Source: Pseudomonas sp. UBA1879
Lineage (GTDB): Bacteria; Pseudomonadota; Gammaproteobacteria; Pseudomonadales; Pseudomonadaceae
Length of the DNA: 32,343 bases
Assembly (NCBI RefSeq): GCF_002338065.1
Contig: NZ_DDHJ01000018.1
Location: forward strand, 392,508 to 424,850
Direction: 5' to 3'
Positions within the stretch are counted from its first letter, which is position 1. Each line of letters starts with the position of its first letter. A model generated the notes under the pieces. That model was not told the DNA's origin and ran no database searches. It saw nothing but the letters and a program-made list of their open reading frames with translations. Shown here piece by piece: positions 7,747 to 15,569 of the stretch. A program made the position numbers and the translations under genes.

Positions 7747-8673
7747 ATGACCCGTATTGCCGTTGTACAAGCGTCTTCTGTCCCGTTCGCTCCGGTTGCG
7801 AGCGCCGAAAAGGCCTGTGAAATCCTGCACCGCGTGGCCGGTCAGGGGGCACGACTGGCGGTGTTCCCCGAAGCCTTCATCGGCGGTTACCCCAAGGGCC
7901 AGAGCTTTGGCAGCGTGGTCGGCAACCGCAGTACCCATGGCCGCGACCTCTACCACGAATACGTCGAGGGCGCCGTTACCCTCGACGGCCCTGAGTTGGC
8001 AATCATCGCCGAGTGTGCGAGCGCGCTGAATGTGATCGTGGTCATGGGCATCATCGAGCGTTTCGGTCGAACGCTGTATTGCACCGCTGTCACCTTCGTG
8101 CCCGGCCAAGGCATCGCGGGGTATCACCGCAAGCTGATGCCGACCGGACAGGAGCGCATCATCTGGGGCTTCGGCGACGGCTCCACGATCGATGCCGTGC
8201 CGACTGACATCGGCATCATCGGCAACGTCATTTGCTGGGAGAACTACATGCCCGCCATGCGTCAGGCCATGTACGCCCAGGGCACGCAGTTCTACTGTGC
8301 GCCGACGGCCGACGACCGCCCCAGTTGGAGCAGCTCCATGGTGCACATCGCGCTGGAGGGCAGAGCATTCGTATTGTCGGCCTGCCAGGCGATCAAGCTG
8401 AACGAGTACCCGCAGCGTTATCAGGAAGCGTTCGGGCTGGAATTCAAGGGTGACGACTACATCATGCGTGGGGGGAGCATGATCGTCAGTCCCATGGGCG
8501 AGGTGCTGGCGGGACCGGTCTTCGACAGCGAAACCGAGCTCTATGCCGACGTGGACCTGGCGACCCTCAGCAAGTCCAACCTGGACTTTGACGTCTGCGG
8601 CCATTATGCGCGGCCCGACGTGTTTGAATTGCACGTCAACACCCAGCCGATGAGGCCGGTAAGCTTCAAATAA
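7747..8673 (+). CDS. Nitrilase (carbon-nitrogen hydrolase superfamily)
   Basis: A 308-residue member of the nitrilase superfamily, converting a nitrile to a carboxylic acid and ammonia in the cytoplasm. The catalytic triad is complete: Glu42 in VFPEAFIGGYPKG, Lys129 in YHRKLMPTGQER, and Cys163 in NVICWENYMP. The C-W-E-N-Y-M-P sequence around the cysteine is typical of true nitrilases rather than amidases. TAGGAG lies just before ATG 7747, overlapping the stop of the transporter gene. The length is on the short side of the usual 300-370 residues. Aromatic or arylacetonitriles, for example plant-derived indole acetonitrile, are plausible substrates but unproven. Confidence 0.92.
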   Translation: MTRIAVVQASSVPFAPVASAEKACEILHRVAGQGARLAVFPEAFIGGYPKGQSFGSVVGNRSTHGRDLYHEYVEGAVTLDGPELAIIAECASALNVIVVMGIIERFGRTLYCTAVTFVPGQGIAGYHRKLMPTGQERIIWGFGDGSTIDAVPTDIGIIGNVICWENYMPAMRQAMYAQGTQFYCAPTADDRPSWSSSMVHIALEGRAFVLSACQAIKLNEYPQRYQEAFGLEFKGDDYIMRGGSMIVSPMGEVLAGPVFDSETELYADVDLATLSKSNLDFDVCGHYARPDVFELHVNTQPMRPVSFK

Positions 8674-9007
8674 GCGCGGGCGACGGACCCCGGCGCCGGG
8701 TGTGAGGTTTTATTGTGCATCCAGCGCCCTGTGCGTCCGCTCGACAGCCGGTTGATGGAGTGTCCAAGGCTACCCGGGCATGCAGGCGGGGCAGTAACGA
8801 AAAAACCAGATGAGGGTGATCTGAACGAGCGATTATCCGGGCTGACGACCGGGGCGCGGCAGCGCTTCGAACCCTGCCGCCGTGCGTTATCGTTAACGGT
8901 GATAGTCAGCATCAAGGATCACGAGTTCAGTTCTGACGACCGATATGGACAATGGCCTGCATTGAAGACCTGCCCGAGCGGCAGCATTAATGACAGGAAC
9001 TGCCTCC
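8674..9007. other. Intergenic region without recognisable gene
   Basis: About 330 bp between the nitrilase and the lipoprotein gene. It contains a short self-complementary CCCGGCGCCGGG (8689-8700) that could form a weak hairpin near the nitrilase end but has no T-run directly after it. No coding frame with a ribosome site, RNA gene or known repeat was seen. The promoter of the lipoprotein presumably lies in the last 150 bp. Confidence 0.5.
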
Positions 9008-9334
9008 ATGCGTCTGACCTTCGCTTCGTTTGCCTTGCTGGCGCTTGCCTCGCTGACCGGGTGTGCCTCTGCGCCGAACGAACCCACCCTGACCCTGGCG
9101 ACCACTAAGTCGCCCGAGCAGTTCGCGGCCTGTGTAGTGCCCAAGCTGCAAAGCCACGCACTGAGTCCGATGCTGTCCCAGACCCAGCGTCACTACCGGA
9201 TCACGATGTCCAGCACAATCGCGGCAGACAACGTCATCGAAGCCTATAAGGCGGGCAGTGGCGGCAAGGTCTTCATCTACGAACGCAGCCTGTTGCCGTC
9301 GGGCGTGGGCCAGGCGGCCAAAGACTGCGTGTGA
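9008..9334 (+). CDS. Small lipoprotein of unknown function
   Basis: A 108-residue protein beginning with a hydrophobic signal peptide and a lipobox LTGC that places the lipidated cysteine at residue 19, so it is expected on the inner or outer membrane. The mature part is about 90 residues with the phrase SPEQFAACVVPKLQSHALSP, an arrangement seen in several small uncharacterised proteobacterial lipoproteins, and two further cysteines (in AACV and KDCV) that could pair. ATG 9008 is preferred over the ATG six codons earlier because AGGAA (8995-8999) is well placed for it. It converges with the efflux outer-membrane gene, leaving 15 bp between stops. No function can be assigned. Confidence 0.82.
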   Translation: MRLTFASFALLALASLTGCASAPNEPTLTLATTKSPEQFAACVVPKLQSHALSPMLSQTQRHYRITMSSTIAADNVIEAYKAGSGGKVFIYERSLLPSGVGQAAKDCV

Positions 9335-9349
9335 TGCACAACCACTGGG

Positions 9350-10774
9350 TCACAGCACCCAACCCAACCCCAGCGATTTGTGCAACGCGGCGAAGTCCTT
9401 GAGCAGCGCCGCATCCCCTGAGTTCCGGCTTTCCTGGGCCTGATAGCGGGTGCGCTCGGCGTCGAGCCAGTCCAGCGTGCTGGCCGTGCCGGCGCGATAG
9501 CGTTGCTGCGTGAGGTCAGCGGCACGCACCGCCGACGCTTCGACACTGCGCAACAGCACGACGTTTTCCCGCTGATGCCCATAGCGCGCCAGCGACACGT
9601 CGGCGTCCCGCAGGGCACTCAAGACCACACTTTTGTACTGCGCGAGCGCTTCGTCGTGGCCGGCGCGCGCGCCTTCGACGCTAGCGGCCACGCGACCGAA
9701 ATCCAGTACGTTCCAGGTCAGGCGCGGCAGCAGCAGCCAGGTGCCGTTCTCCTTGCGCGCGAGGTGGCCGGGGTCAGCGGCGGAGAATGACAGGTCGCCC
9801 ATGAGGCTGAGCTTGGGGAACCAGTCGGCTGTCTTTTCACCGATCTGCGCGTTGCTGGACGCCAGGGCGCGCTCGGCCACGCGAATGTCCGGGCGAGCCT
9901 TGAGAATCGCCGTCGGATCGGCGAATGGCACGTGGCTGGGAATCGCCGGCAAGGGTTGCGGGGTGTTCAGCCGCGCATCCAGTTCACCGGGTTCCAGCCC
10001 GCACAGCAGCCCCAGTTGATCCACGGACTCGACTATCGAGGCTTGCAACGGCATGCGCTGGGCGCGAGTGTTGTCTGCTTGGGTCAGAACTTGCTCCAGT
10101 TGCAGCTGTGAGGCCACACCCCGGCTGCGGCGTTGCCGTGTCAAGTCCAGCGCCTGATCCTCGATCGCCACGCTAGCCTCCACCAGCGCCAGACGCGCTT
10201 GCTGATCGCGCAGGTCGGCGTAGGTTTGCACGATCTCCGCCGCCAGTTGCACCTGCGCATCCGCCAGCCGCGCCTCGGACGACTCGGCTTCGGCCTGCGC
10301 GGCTTCGATGGCCCGACGTGAACCGCCGAACAGGTCGGCCTCCCAGCTGGCGTCGAACCCGGCGAGGTACAGCGTCAACGGCCCACGACCGCCGCCGCTG
10401 TCCCCACCCAGCACCGAAGTGTCCGGGGAGCGCAGTTTCAGCATCGCCGCATCCGCGCTGACCTTCGGCATCAGCTCGGCGTCGGCCCCTTGCAAACTGG
10501 CCCGCGATTGCCGAAGTCGCGCCCGGGCGGTCGCAATGTCCGGGCTGTTGTGCATGGCTTGGGCGATCAGCGCATTGAGCTGCGCGTCGCCGAGGGATTG
10601 CCACCATTGAGCGACAGCGGGCGCTTTGGGTGCGTTGACCTGGTCATGGGGCAGACGACCCGCCGCCAGGGTGTTCGGCGCCACGTTCGGCGCGCCGTGG
10701 TAATCCGGGCCCACGGTGCAGGCCGACAACAGCGCAGCAGACAGCAACAGAAGAGGAAACGAACGGGCAATCAT
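9350..10774 (-). CDS. Outer membrane efflux lipoprotein (OprM/NodT family)
   Basis: A 474-residue outer-membrane factor forming the trimeric exit duct of a tripartite efflux pump. The signal peptide ends in LLSAC with the lipidated Cys at residue 19, followed by TVGPDYHGAP, the usual OprM-family start. Two OEP repeats follow, with long alanine-rich helices (for example AQAEAESSEARLADAQVQLAAE) and the terminal TQQRYRAGTASTLDWLDAERT motif near residue 435. Its ATG overlaps the stop of the EmrB-like gene by the ATGA tetranucleotide, making it the third gene of the pump operon. Pairing an OprM-like duct with an MFS rather than an RND pump is common in Pseudomonas and Burkholderia. Confidence 0.93.
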   Translation of the reverse strand: MIARSFPLLLLSAALLSACTVGPDYHGAPNVAPNTLAAGRLPHDQVNAPKAPAVAQWWQSLGDAQLNALIAQAMHNSPDIATARARLRQSRASLQGADAELMPKVSADAAMLKLRSPDTSVLGGDSGGGRGPLTLYLAGFDASWEADLFGGSRRAIEAAQAEAESSEARLADAQVQLAAEIVQTYADLRDQQARLALVEASVAIEDQALDLTRQRRSRGVASQLQLEQVLTQADNTRAQRMPLQASIVESVDQLGLLCGLEPGELDARLNTPQPLPAIPSHVPFADPTAILKARPDIRVAERALASSNAQIGEKTADWFPKLSLMGDLSFSAADPGHLARKENGTWLLLPRLTWNVLDFGRVAASVEGARAGHDEALAQYKSVVLSALRDADVSLARYGHQRENVVLLRSVEASAVRAADLTQQRYRAGTASTLDWLDAERTRYQAQESRNSGDAALLKDFAALHKSLGLGWVL

Positions 10775-12351
10775 GTGCGTGGACCTGCCTGCGCAGCGCG
10801 CTTTTTCAGAATGAAGATCAGGGGGAAGCAGGCGAGCATGGCCATTCCCAGCACGTAAAACGCATCGTTGTAGGCCAGCACCGATGCCTGCTGCGCGATG
10901 TCGTTGCCCAGTTGCGCCATGGCCTGAAGCTGCGCGGTGGAGGGGTCACCGGTTTGCGCCAGGTAACGGGCGGCGCTGCTGGCCATGTGGTCCTGAGCCA
11001 GTTGGCTATTGGCCAGAATGCCCTCGCGCAGCACATCGTCGTGGTAGTGACTGCGGCGGTCCATCAACACGCCGAGCAGCGCCAGGCCAAGGGTGCCGCC
11101 GAGGTTGCGCGACATGTTGTAGAGCCCGGCGGCGTCGCCGGCGTCCTTGGCGTCCACCGAACGCATCGACAGTTGGCTCAACGGCAGCATCACCAGAATC
11201 TGGCCAAAGCCCCGGAGCAATTGAGACAGGGTGAAGTCGTGGCCGACGCTCTGCACGGTCAGTTCGGTGTCGAGGAAACAGCTTGCCCAGTACATCAGCA
11301 ACCCGGCCCCGACCATCAGCCGCATGTCATAGCGTGCGAGCATTTTCGGCAGAATCGGCATCAGCAAAAAAGCCGGAATGCCGGACAGCAGCATGATCGC
11401 CCCGGACTGTTCGGCGTTGTAACCCGAAAGAATGCCGAGGAACTGCGGCACCAGGTACGCGGTGCCATACAGTCCGGCGCCCACCGCCGTGGCGATCAAC
11501 AGCACGCTGCCGAAGCTGCTGTTGAGCACCAGTTGCAGGCGCAGGATCGGCGTACTCGAACGGACCTGGCCCAGCGCAATCAGGAAAAACCCCAGCAGCG
11601 TGGCGATGCTCAGCCAGATGATCAGCAGCGAGTCGAACCAATGCTCGCGCTGGCCTTCTTCCAGTACCACGGTGAGCGAGCTCAGACCCATCGCCAGGCC
11701 GATGATGCCCAGCCAGTCGGCCTTGATGAAGCGTTCCAGGTTCATGCGTTCGCTGGGCAGGCCGGTCAGCAGCAGGGTGATCAGTGCGATGCTGATCGGC
11801 AGATTGAGGAAGAAGCACCAGCGCCAGTTGATATTTTCCGTGAGCCAGCCGCCGACCACTGGCCCCATCAGCGGGCCGAGAATCGCGGTCATGCCGAACA
11901 GCGTGGTGCCGATCGCCAATTGATGCGGGGGCAGGCGGGTGCGGACGATGGTCTGTGCCGTAGGGATCATCGCGCCGCCCGCGAAGCCTTGACCGATTCG
12001 CCCGGCGATCATCGCGCCGAGGCTTGAGGACAGGCCGCAGAACAGCGAGAAAAAAGTGAACATCAGCGCCGTGCCGATCAGAAAGCGCCGCAACCCGAAC
12101 ACGCGGGTCAGCCAGGCGGCGAGGGGGATCATGACGATTTCCGACATCAGGTAACCGGTCGCGATCCAGGTGCCTTCGGTGCCAGTGGCGCCGATCTGCC
12201 CCTGTATCTGCGGCAGCGCCGAGTTGGTGATCGAAATGTCCAGCGTGGCCAGCAATGCCCCCAAGGACCCCGCCGCGACCGCGATCCAGTCGGTCAGCGA
12301 GGCGTTGCGAGGCGTTTGCGCAGTGGGCGTCATTGTCGCGGCATCAGCCAT
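10771..12351 (-). CDS. DHA2-family multidrug MFS transporter (EmrB-like)
   Basis: A 526-residue inner-membrane drug:H+ antiporter with the 14-helix layout of the DHA2/EmrB family. Typical segments are DWIAVAAGSLGALLATLDISITNSALPQ in helix 1, then the motif C-like GPLMGPVVGGWLTENINWRWCFFLNLPI around residues 165-195. ATG 12351 overlaps the end of the adaptor gene by 8 bp. A second ATG six codons later (12333) is possible, and neither has a strong ribosome site, so translation is probably coupled. It exports toxic amphiphiles through the adaptor and the outer-membrane duct encoded on either side. The substrate is not predictable. Confidence 0.92.
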   Translation of the reverse strand: MADAATMTPTAQTPRNASLTDWIAVAAGSLGALLATLDISITNSALPQIQGQIGATGTEGTWIATGYLMSEIVMIPLAAWLTRVFGLRRFLIGTALMFTFFSLFCGLSSSLGAMIAGRIGQGFAGGAMIPTAQTIVRTRLPPHQLAIGTTLFGMTAILGPLMGPVVGGWLTENINWRWCFFLNLPISIALITLLLTGLPSERMNLERFIKADWLGIIGLAMGLSSLTVVLEEGQREHWFDSLLIIWLSIATLLGFFLIALGQVRSSTPILRLQLVLNSSFGSVLLIATAVGAGLYGTAYLVPQFLGILSGYNAEQSGAIMLLSGIPAFLLMPILPKMLARYDMRLMVGAGLLMYWASCFLDTELTVQSVGHDFTLSQLLRGFGQILVMLPLSQLSMRSVDAKDAGDAAGLYNMSRNLGGTLGLALLGVLMDRRSHYHDDVLREGILANSQLAQDHMASSAARYLAQTGDPSTAQLQAMAQLGNDIAQQASVLAYNDAFYVLGMAMLACFPLIFILKKRAAQAGPRT

Positions 12352-13453
12352 GGCGGGCGTCTGCGTTGGCGCTGCGAATGTCCACTTCGACGGTCGCGGA
12401 CAGCCCCGGCACGAGGGCAGGGCGCACGTCATCAGTGACGTCCAGGGCGATGCGCACCGGCACCCGCTGCACGATCTTGGTGAAATTGCCGGTGGCGTTG
12501 GACGGCGGCAACAGCGCAAATTGCGCGCCGGTGCCGGGGGCGAGGCTGTCAATGTGGCCCTGAATGTCTCGACCCGGCAACGCGTCGACATGCACGACCA
12601 CGTGCTGGCCAGCGCGCATCTCCCCGATTTGGGTCTCTTTGTAGTTGGCGGTCAGGTAAACCGCGTTCACCGGCACCACGGTCAGCAATCGTGTGCCGGG
12701 CTGGACGTACTGACCGACCCGCACGCCACGGTCGGCGACCCGGCCATCCAAGGGGCTGCGAATCACTGCGTCATCGACGTCAAGCTGGCTCTGCGCCTCG
12801 CTGGCCTTGGCCACGCCCAATTGCGCCTGGGCCTGTTTGAGCTGGGCTTGCAGCGTGCCGTAGCGGGTCTGGCTGGAACGCAAGGCCGCCTGTTTCGCCG
12901 CCACATTGCTGCGGGCCTGGGCCAGTTCGTTGTTCAGCTGCGCGAGGCGTTCTTCCGGTTCGGCACCGGATCGCGCCAACGGCCCATAGCGGGCGACCTC
13001 GGTTTGCGCGTGTTTGGCATCGGCTTCGGCGCCTTGCAATTGGGCGCGGGCTTCGGCGATGGTCGAGTCCTGTTGCACCAGGTCGGCTTCGGCCTTCGCC
13101 AGATCTGCGCTACGAGCGGCAATGGTCGCCGAGGCTTCGTCGCTCACGGCCTGGTATTTACGCGCGTCGAGCCGCACCAGAATGTCTCCGCGCTTGACGG
13201 TCTGATTGTCGGCCACCAAGACCTCACCGACATAGCCGCTGATCTTCGGCGCGACGCTGATGCTGTCGGCCTGCAAATAGGCGTCGTCGGTGGTTTCGAT
13301 GAAGCGGCCGTGCAGCCACCACCACACGCCCCAACCCACAGCGATCAGCAGCGCGACGCCACCCAGGGTCAGCAGGATGCGGCGGGCCTTGCCGCGTTGG
13401 CCAGTGGCGGTTTCTTCAGGGGCGACCTGAGGGGTAGGTTGTGCAGCGGACAT
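12344..13453 (-). CDS. HlyD/EmrA-family efflux adaptor (membrane fusion protein)
   Basis: A 369-residue periplasmic adaptor. One N-terminal transmembrane helix (about residues 25-46, ending VGWGVWWWLHG) is followed by TTDDAYLQADSISVAPKISGYV, a hallmark of EmrA proteins. A lipoyl half-motif, a long alanine/glutamine-rich coiled coil (about 105-215), the second lipoyl half AVIRSPLDGRVADRGVRVGQYV and a beta-barrel then follow. GGAG lies eight bases before ATG 13453. It is the first gene of the efflux operon, directly downstream of the TetR operator, and links the EmrB-like pump to the outer-membrane factor. Confidence 0.93.
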   Translation of the reverse strand: MSAAQPTPQVAPEETATGQRGKARRILLTLGGVALLIAVGWGVWWWLHGRFIETTDDAYLQADSISVAPKISGYVGEVLVADNQTVKRGDILVRLDARKYQAVSDEASATIAARSADLAKAEADLVQQDSTIAEARAQLQGAEADAKHAQTEVARYGPLARSGAEPEERLAQLNNELAQARSNVAAKQAALRSSQTRYGTLQAQLKQAQAQLGVAKASEAQSQLDVDDAVIRSPLDGRVADRGVRVGQYVQPGTRLLTVVPVNAVYLTANYKETQIGEMRAGQHVVVHVDALPGRDIQGHIDSLAPGTGAQFALLPPSNATGNFTKIVQRVPVRIALDVTDDVRPALVPGLSATVEVDIRSANADARHG

Positions 13454-13465
13454 CAGGTCAACTCC

Positions 13466-13491
13466 GAATTTGTATCAGGTGATATAAATTC
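13466..13491. promoter_or_regulatory. TetR operator between the efflux operon and its regulator
   Basis: A 26-bp inverted repeat: left arm GAATTTGTATCA (13466-13477), centre GG, right arm TGATATAAATTC (13480-13491). Eleven of twelve arm positions are complementary. It lies 13 bp upstream of the adaptor start and 61 bp before the divergent tetR ATG, the expected position for a repressor acting on both promoters. Confidence 0.85.
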
Positions 13492-13552
13492 GTGGCTTCG
13501 CCATTTTTTGTCAATCGGTATATTTTGGCCCGCTACTGGAAAGGAGCAGCAC

Positions 13553-14263
13553 ATGGCACGACACAAACCGGCCGCCGAAGGGGGGTACCAACGGGGTGAA
13601 GAGACCCGCGCACGGCTGATCGAAGCGGCCGTCGCGGTGTTCGGCGAGCGGGGCTACGACGGCGCCTCGACCCGTGACATCGCCACCGCGGCGGGCCTGA
13701 ATTCCCCGGCTTTGCAGTATTACTTCGACGGCAAGGAGGGCGTTTACCTGGCCTGCGTCGAGCATTTGATCACCCTGCTGTGGGGCAGAATGGGCCAGCC
13801 GGTCGAGGCTGCCGAAGCGGTGTTGGCCGATGAGGCGTGTGACGACCCGCGACTGATCGAGGTGTCGCTGGGGATTCTCGGCGCCGTGGTGGCGACGATT
13901 CAGGACAGTCCGCAGACCACGGCCTGGCGTGCGTTTCTCGACCGGCACCAGGCCGGATTGTGTCCCGAGGTCGCGACGCATGCCTTCGAGGACCGCTTCA
14001 AGAAACGCATCAGTGTCGTGATCCGACAACTGATTGCGCGCCTGTCCGGCCTTGCCGTTGACGACGAACGCACCATCATTCATTCCATGGCGCTGTTCAC
14101 CCAGGGACTGGCGTTCCGGGTGCAAAAGCCCAAGCTGCTCGAAGCGCTGAAGTGGACCGCCATCCATCAGCCGGAAATGGAGCGGGTGCGCGAGGTGGTG
14201 CTGATGCAGGCGCGCTTTACCCTGGAAGGGCTGGTCCGGCAGCGGTGCCAGCAGCCCGATTGA
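13553..14263 (+). CDS. TetR family regulator of the efflux operon (CecR/DUF1956-like)
   Basis: A 236-residue TetR regulator. The N-terminal helix-turn-helix covers residues 39-60 (STRDIATAAGLNSPALQYYF). The C-terminal domain, with DSPQTTAWRAFLDRHQAGL and later FTQGLAFRV, resembles the CecR (YbiH)/DUF1956 group, whose members repress drug transporters and adaptors. AAGGAG (13541-13546) precedes ATG 13553. The frame is open far upstream, but only as antisense of the adaptor and pump genes. It is divergent from the emrA-emrB-oprM-like operon with a near-perfect palindrome in the 99-bp gap, so repression of that operon and of itself is likely. The ligand is unknown. Confidence 0.92.
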   Translation: MARHKPAAEGGYQRGEETRARLIEAAVAVFGERGYDGASTRDIATAAGLNSPALQYYFDGKEGVYLACVEHLITLLWGRMGQPVEAAEAVLADEACDDPRLIEVSLGILGAVVATIQDSPQTTAWRAFLDRHQAGLCPEVATHAFEDRFKKRISVVIRQLIARLSGLAVDDERTIIHSMALFTQGLAFRVQKPKLLEALKWTAIHQPEMERVREVVLMQARFTLEGLVRQRCQQPD

Positions 14264-14302
14264 GGCGGCGGGCATTCGTCGGGAAACCGTCATCATATTT
14301 GC

Positions 14303-14341
14303 ATCTACAGACGCAATAGGTCTAAATTGTCGTCTGTAGAT
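14303..14341. promoter_or_regulatory. Operator/promoter of the RES-Xre toxin-antitoxin operon
   Basis: A perfect 11-bp inverted repeat, ATCTACAGACG (14303-14313) and CGTCTGTAGAT (14331-14341), with a 17-base spacer, ends 12 bp before the antitoxin start. A possible -35 (TTGCAT, 14299-14304) and -10 (CTAAAT, 14322-14327) are interleaved with the arms. This is the expected layout for an autorepressed toxin-antitoxin operon. The palindrome is certain; the promoter boxes are weak guesses. Confidence 0.75.
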
Positions 14342-14353
14342 CAAGAGGGCGAC

Positions 14354-14761
14354 ATGATGACCGTGGTGCTGCAACAACCCCAAGTTTCCCGATCCCAAGG
14401 CGTCGTGGGTCTGCGCACGGCGCTTCGGGTGCTGGACAAATGGAAAGCCTCCGGGGATCAGGCCTGTCGCATTCTGCGCATTTCCCGCAGCACCTACACC
14501 CGAGCCCGCCAGGACGACGCTGACTGGTCGGTGGCGCTGGACCTCGACCAGATGCAGCGCATCAGCTTCGTGCTGAACATTCATGCCGCGCTGCGCACCT
14601 TGTTCGATAACCCGGACAATGTCTACGGGTTCCCGTCGATGGCCAATCACAATGAATTCTTCAATGGCCGCAAGCCGCTGGACGTCATGGCCCAGGGCGA
14701 CATGATTTCCCTTTACGAAACCTTTCGCCGGATCGACGCCTTGCGGGGCGCTCAATGGTGA
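14354..14761 (+). CDS. Xre/MbcA/ParS-family antitoxin of a RES-Xre system
   Basis: A 135-residue antitoxin. The N-terminal half contains an Xre-like helix-turn-helix (about residues 24-60, with ACRILRISRSTYTRARQ). The C-terminal half is the MbcA/ParS/Xre toxin-binding domain, recognised from LRTLFDNPDNVYGFPSMANHNEFFNGRKPLDVMAQGDMISLYETFRRID, where the F-N-G-x-x-P-L-D-x-M motif is diagnostic. ATG 14354 or the adjacent ATG 14357 follows GAGGG (14345-14349). The gene overlaps the toxin by 7 bp, implying coupled translation. It is expected to bind the upstream palindrome and to block the toxin active site. Confidence 0.92.
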   Translation: MMTVVLQQPQVSRSQGVVGLRTALRVLDKWKASGDQACRILRISRSTYTRARQDDADWSVALDLDQMQRISFVLNIHAALRTLFDNPDNVYGFPSMANHNEFFNGRKPLDVMAQGDMISLYETFRRIDALRGAQW

Positions 14762-15447
14762 GCCCGGACGACCTGCCCGTCCTGCCTGATGAAAAACGGG
14801 TGGCGCACCGGCTGGTCAATTCCAAATTCCCGCCCATCGAGCTGTTCAACGATGTGGCCGATGCAGCGGAATTCGAGACCCTGTATCAGATTCAAGCGTT
14901 GACCAATCCCCGTTTGCTGAACGAAATCGGCAGGCTGGAGCTGATCCCCCGTCAGGACATTCCCTTCGGCATTCCCGGCTGTTCCTATGCCACCGCGCCG
15001 TTCACCCACATCAATCCTTCCGGCTCACGCTTCAGCGCGGGTGAGTTTGGGGTGTTGTATCTGGCCGATACGGTGGAGACCGCCGTGGCAGAGGTGCGTC
15101 ATCACCAGCAGCAGTACTGGTCGCAGGTGACTGACCTCAACTATGAGCGCTTCGTGTTCCGCAGTTTGTCCTGCCGCTTTCGCGAGACCGACTGTGTCGA
15201 TGCCACGACGATCGCCTTGTCCGATCCGATTTACGCCCCCGACGACTACAGTGCATCTCACGCCCTGGGGGCGGCGCTCAAGGGCAAGGGCGTGGCCGGC
15301 GTGCGTTATCACTCGGTTCGCTCACCCGGCAATGTCTGCTGGGGGCTGCTCACGCCGCGGCACGTGGCGTCCGTTCATCAGAGCGCCCATTACGAAATGA
15401 TCTGGAACGGGCGGATCACCAGCGTCAACCGGTTGTCCGGGGCGTGA
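14755..15447 (+). CDS. RES-domain toxin (NAD+-targeting, RES-Xre system)
   Basis: A 230-residue RES-domain protein. Characterised RES toxins act on NAD+ (hydrolysis or phosphorolysis, as in Pseudomonas putida Res and mycobacterial MbcT) or ADP-ribosylate a target (ParT), arresting growth. Family residues are visible: Arg92 in GSRFSAGEFGVLYLAD, Tyr102, and the Glu pair in VETAVAEV (Glu109/Glu113). The C terminus holds the serine-rich RYHSVRSPGNVCWGL segment typical of the fold. The start overlaps the antitoxin stop. The length is within the 150-230 range of the family, and nothing suggests inactivation. Which of the known RES chemistries applies cannot be told from sequence. Confidence 0.9.
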   Translation: MVSPDDLPVLPDEKRVAHRLVNSKFPPIELFNDVADAAEFETLYQIQALTNPRLLNEIGRLELIPRQDIPFGIPGCSYATAPFTHINPSGSRFSAGEFGVLYLADTVETAVAEVRHHQQQYWSQVTDLNYERFVFRSLSCRFRETDCVDATTIALSDPIYAPDDYSASHALGAALKGKGVAGVRYHSVRSPGNVCWGLLTPRHVASVHQSAHYEMIWNGRITSVNRLSGA

Positions 15448-15455
15448 CCCTCCGG

Positions 15456-15499
15456 TGGCATGATCGCTGCTAGGAATTAAAGAGCTAATCAATTAATTT
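15456..15499 (+). promoter_or_regulatory. Candidate sigma-54-like promoter and AT-rich operator upstream of tetR (site A)
   Basis: TGGCAT-GATCG-CTGCT (15456-15471) keeps the GG-N10-GC spacing of a -24/-12 promoter with two departures from TGGCAC-N5-TTGCW. Four bases later comes AATTAA (15475-15480), and then TAATCAATTAATTT (15486-15499), which shares ATCAATTAWT with the sites upstream of the Rieske and FAD monooxygenase genes. The TetR gene follows at 15570. Confidence 0.5.
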
Positions 15500-15569
15500 G
15501 TGCGCTCGGGCGTCGGGCCACTTCTGGCTCGTGCCACATCAATCCGGCAGCGCAAGGTAACCCTCACAC

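Noticed and set aside
5407..8634. A 1075-codon open frame on the minus strand that looks like a giant protein fused to LysR.
   Set aside because: Upstream of 6330 it is the exact antisense of the transporter and nitrilase genes, rich in His/Arg/Gln as expected for GC-rich shadow frames. Only the LysR part has family motifs and a ribosome site.
7747..8673. Linking the nitrilase to the pyridine island through a cyanopyridine-to-nicotinate route.
   Set aside because: It is 7 kb away, separated by an efflux operon and a toxin-antitoxin module, has its own regulator, and lacks the shared AT-rich sites.
8689..8700. Self-complementary CCCGGCGCCGGG as terminator of the nitrilase gene.
   Set aside because: It has no loop of suitable size and no adjacent T-run, so it is not convincing as a terminator.
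12170..13552. Long plus-strand open frame leading into the TetR gene, suggesting a 697-residue fusion.
   Set aside because: The first 461 codons are antisense to the EmrA/EmrB-like genes, and a strong AAGGAG plus ATG at 13553 marks the real start.
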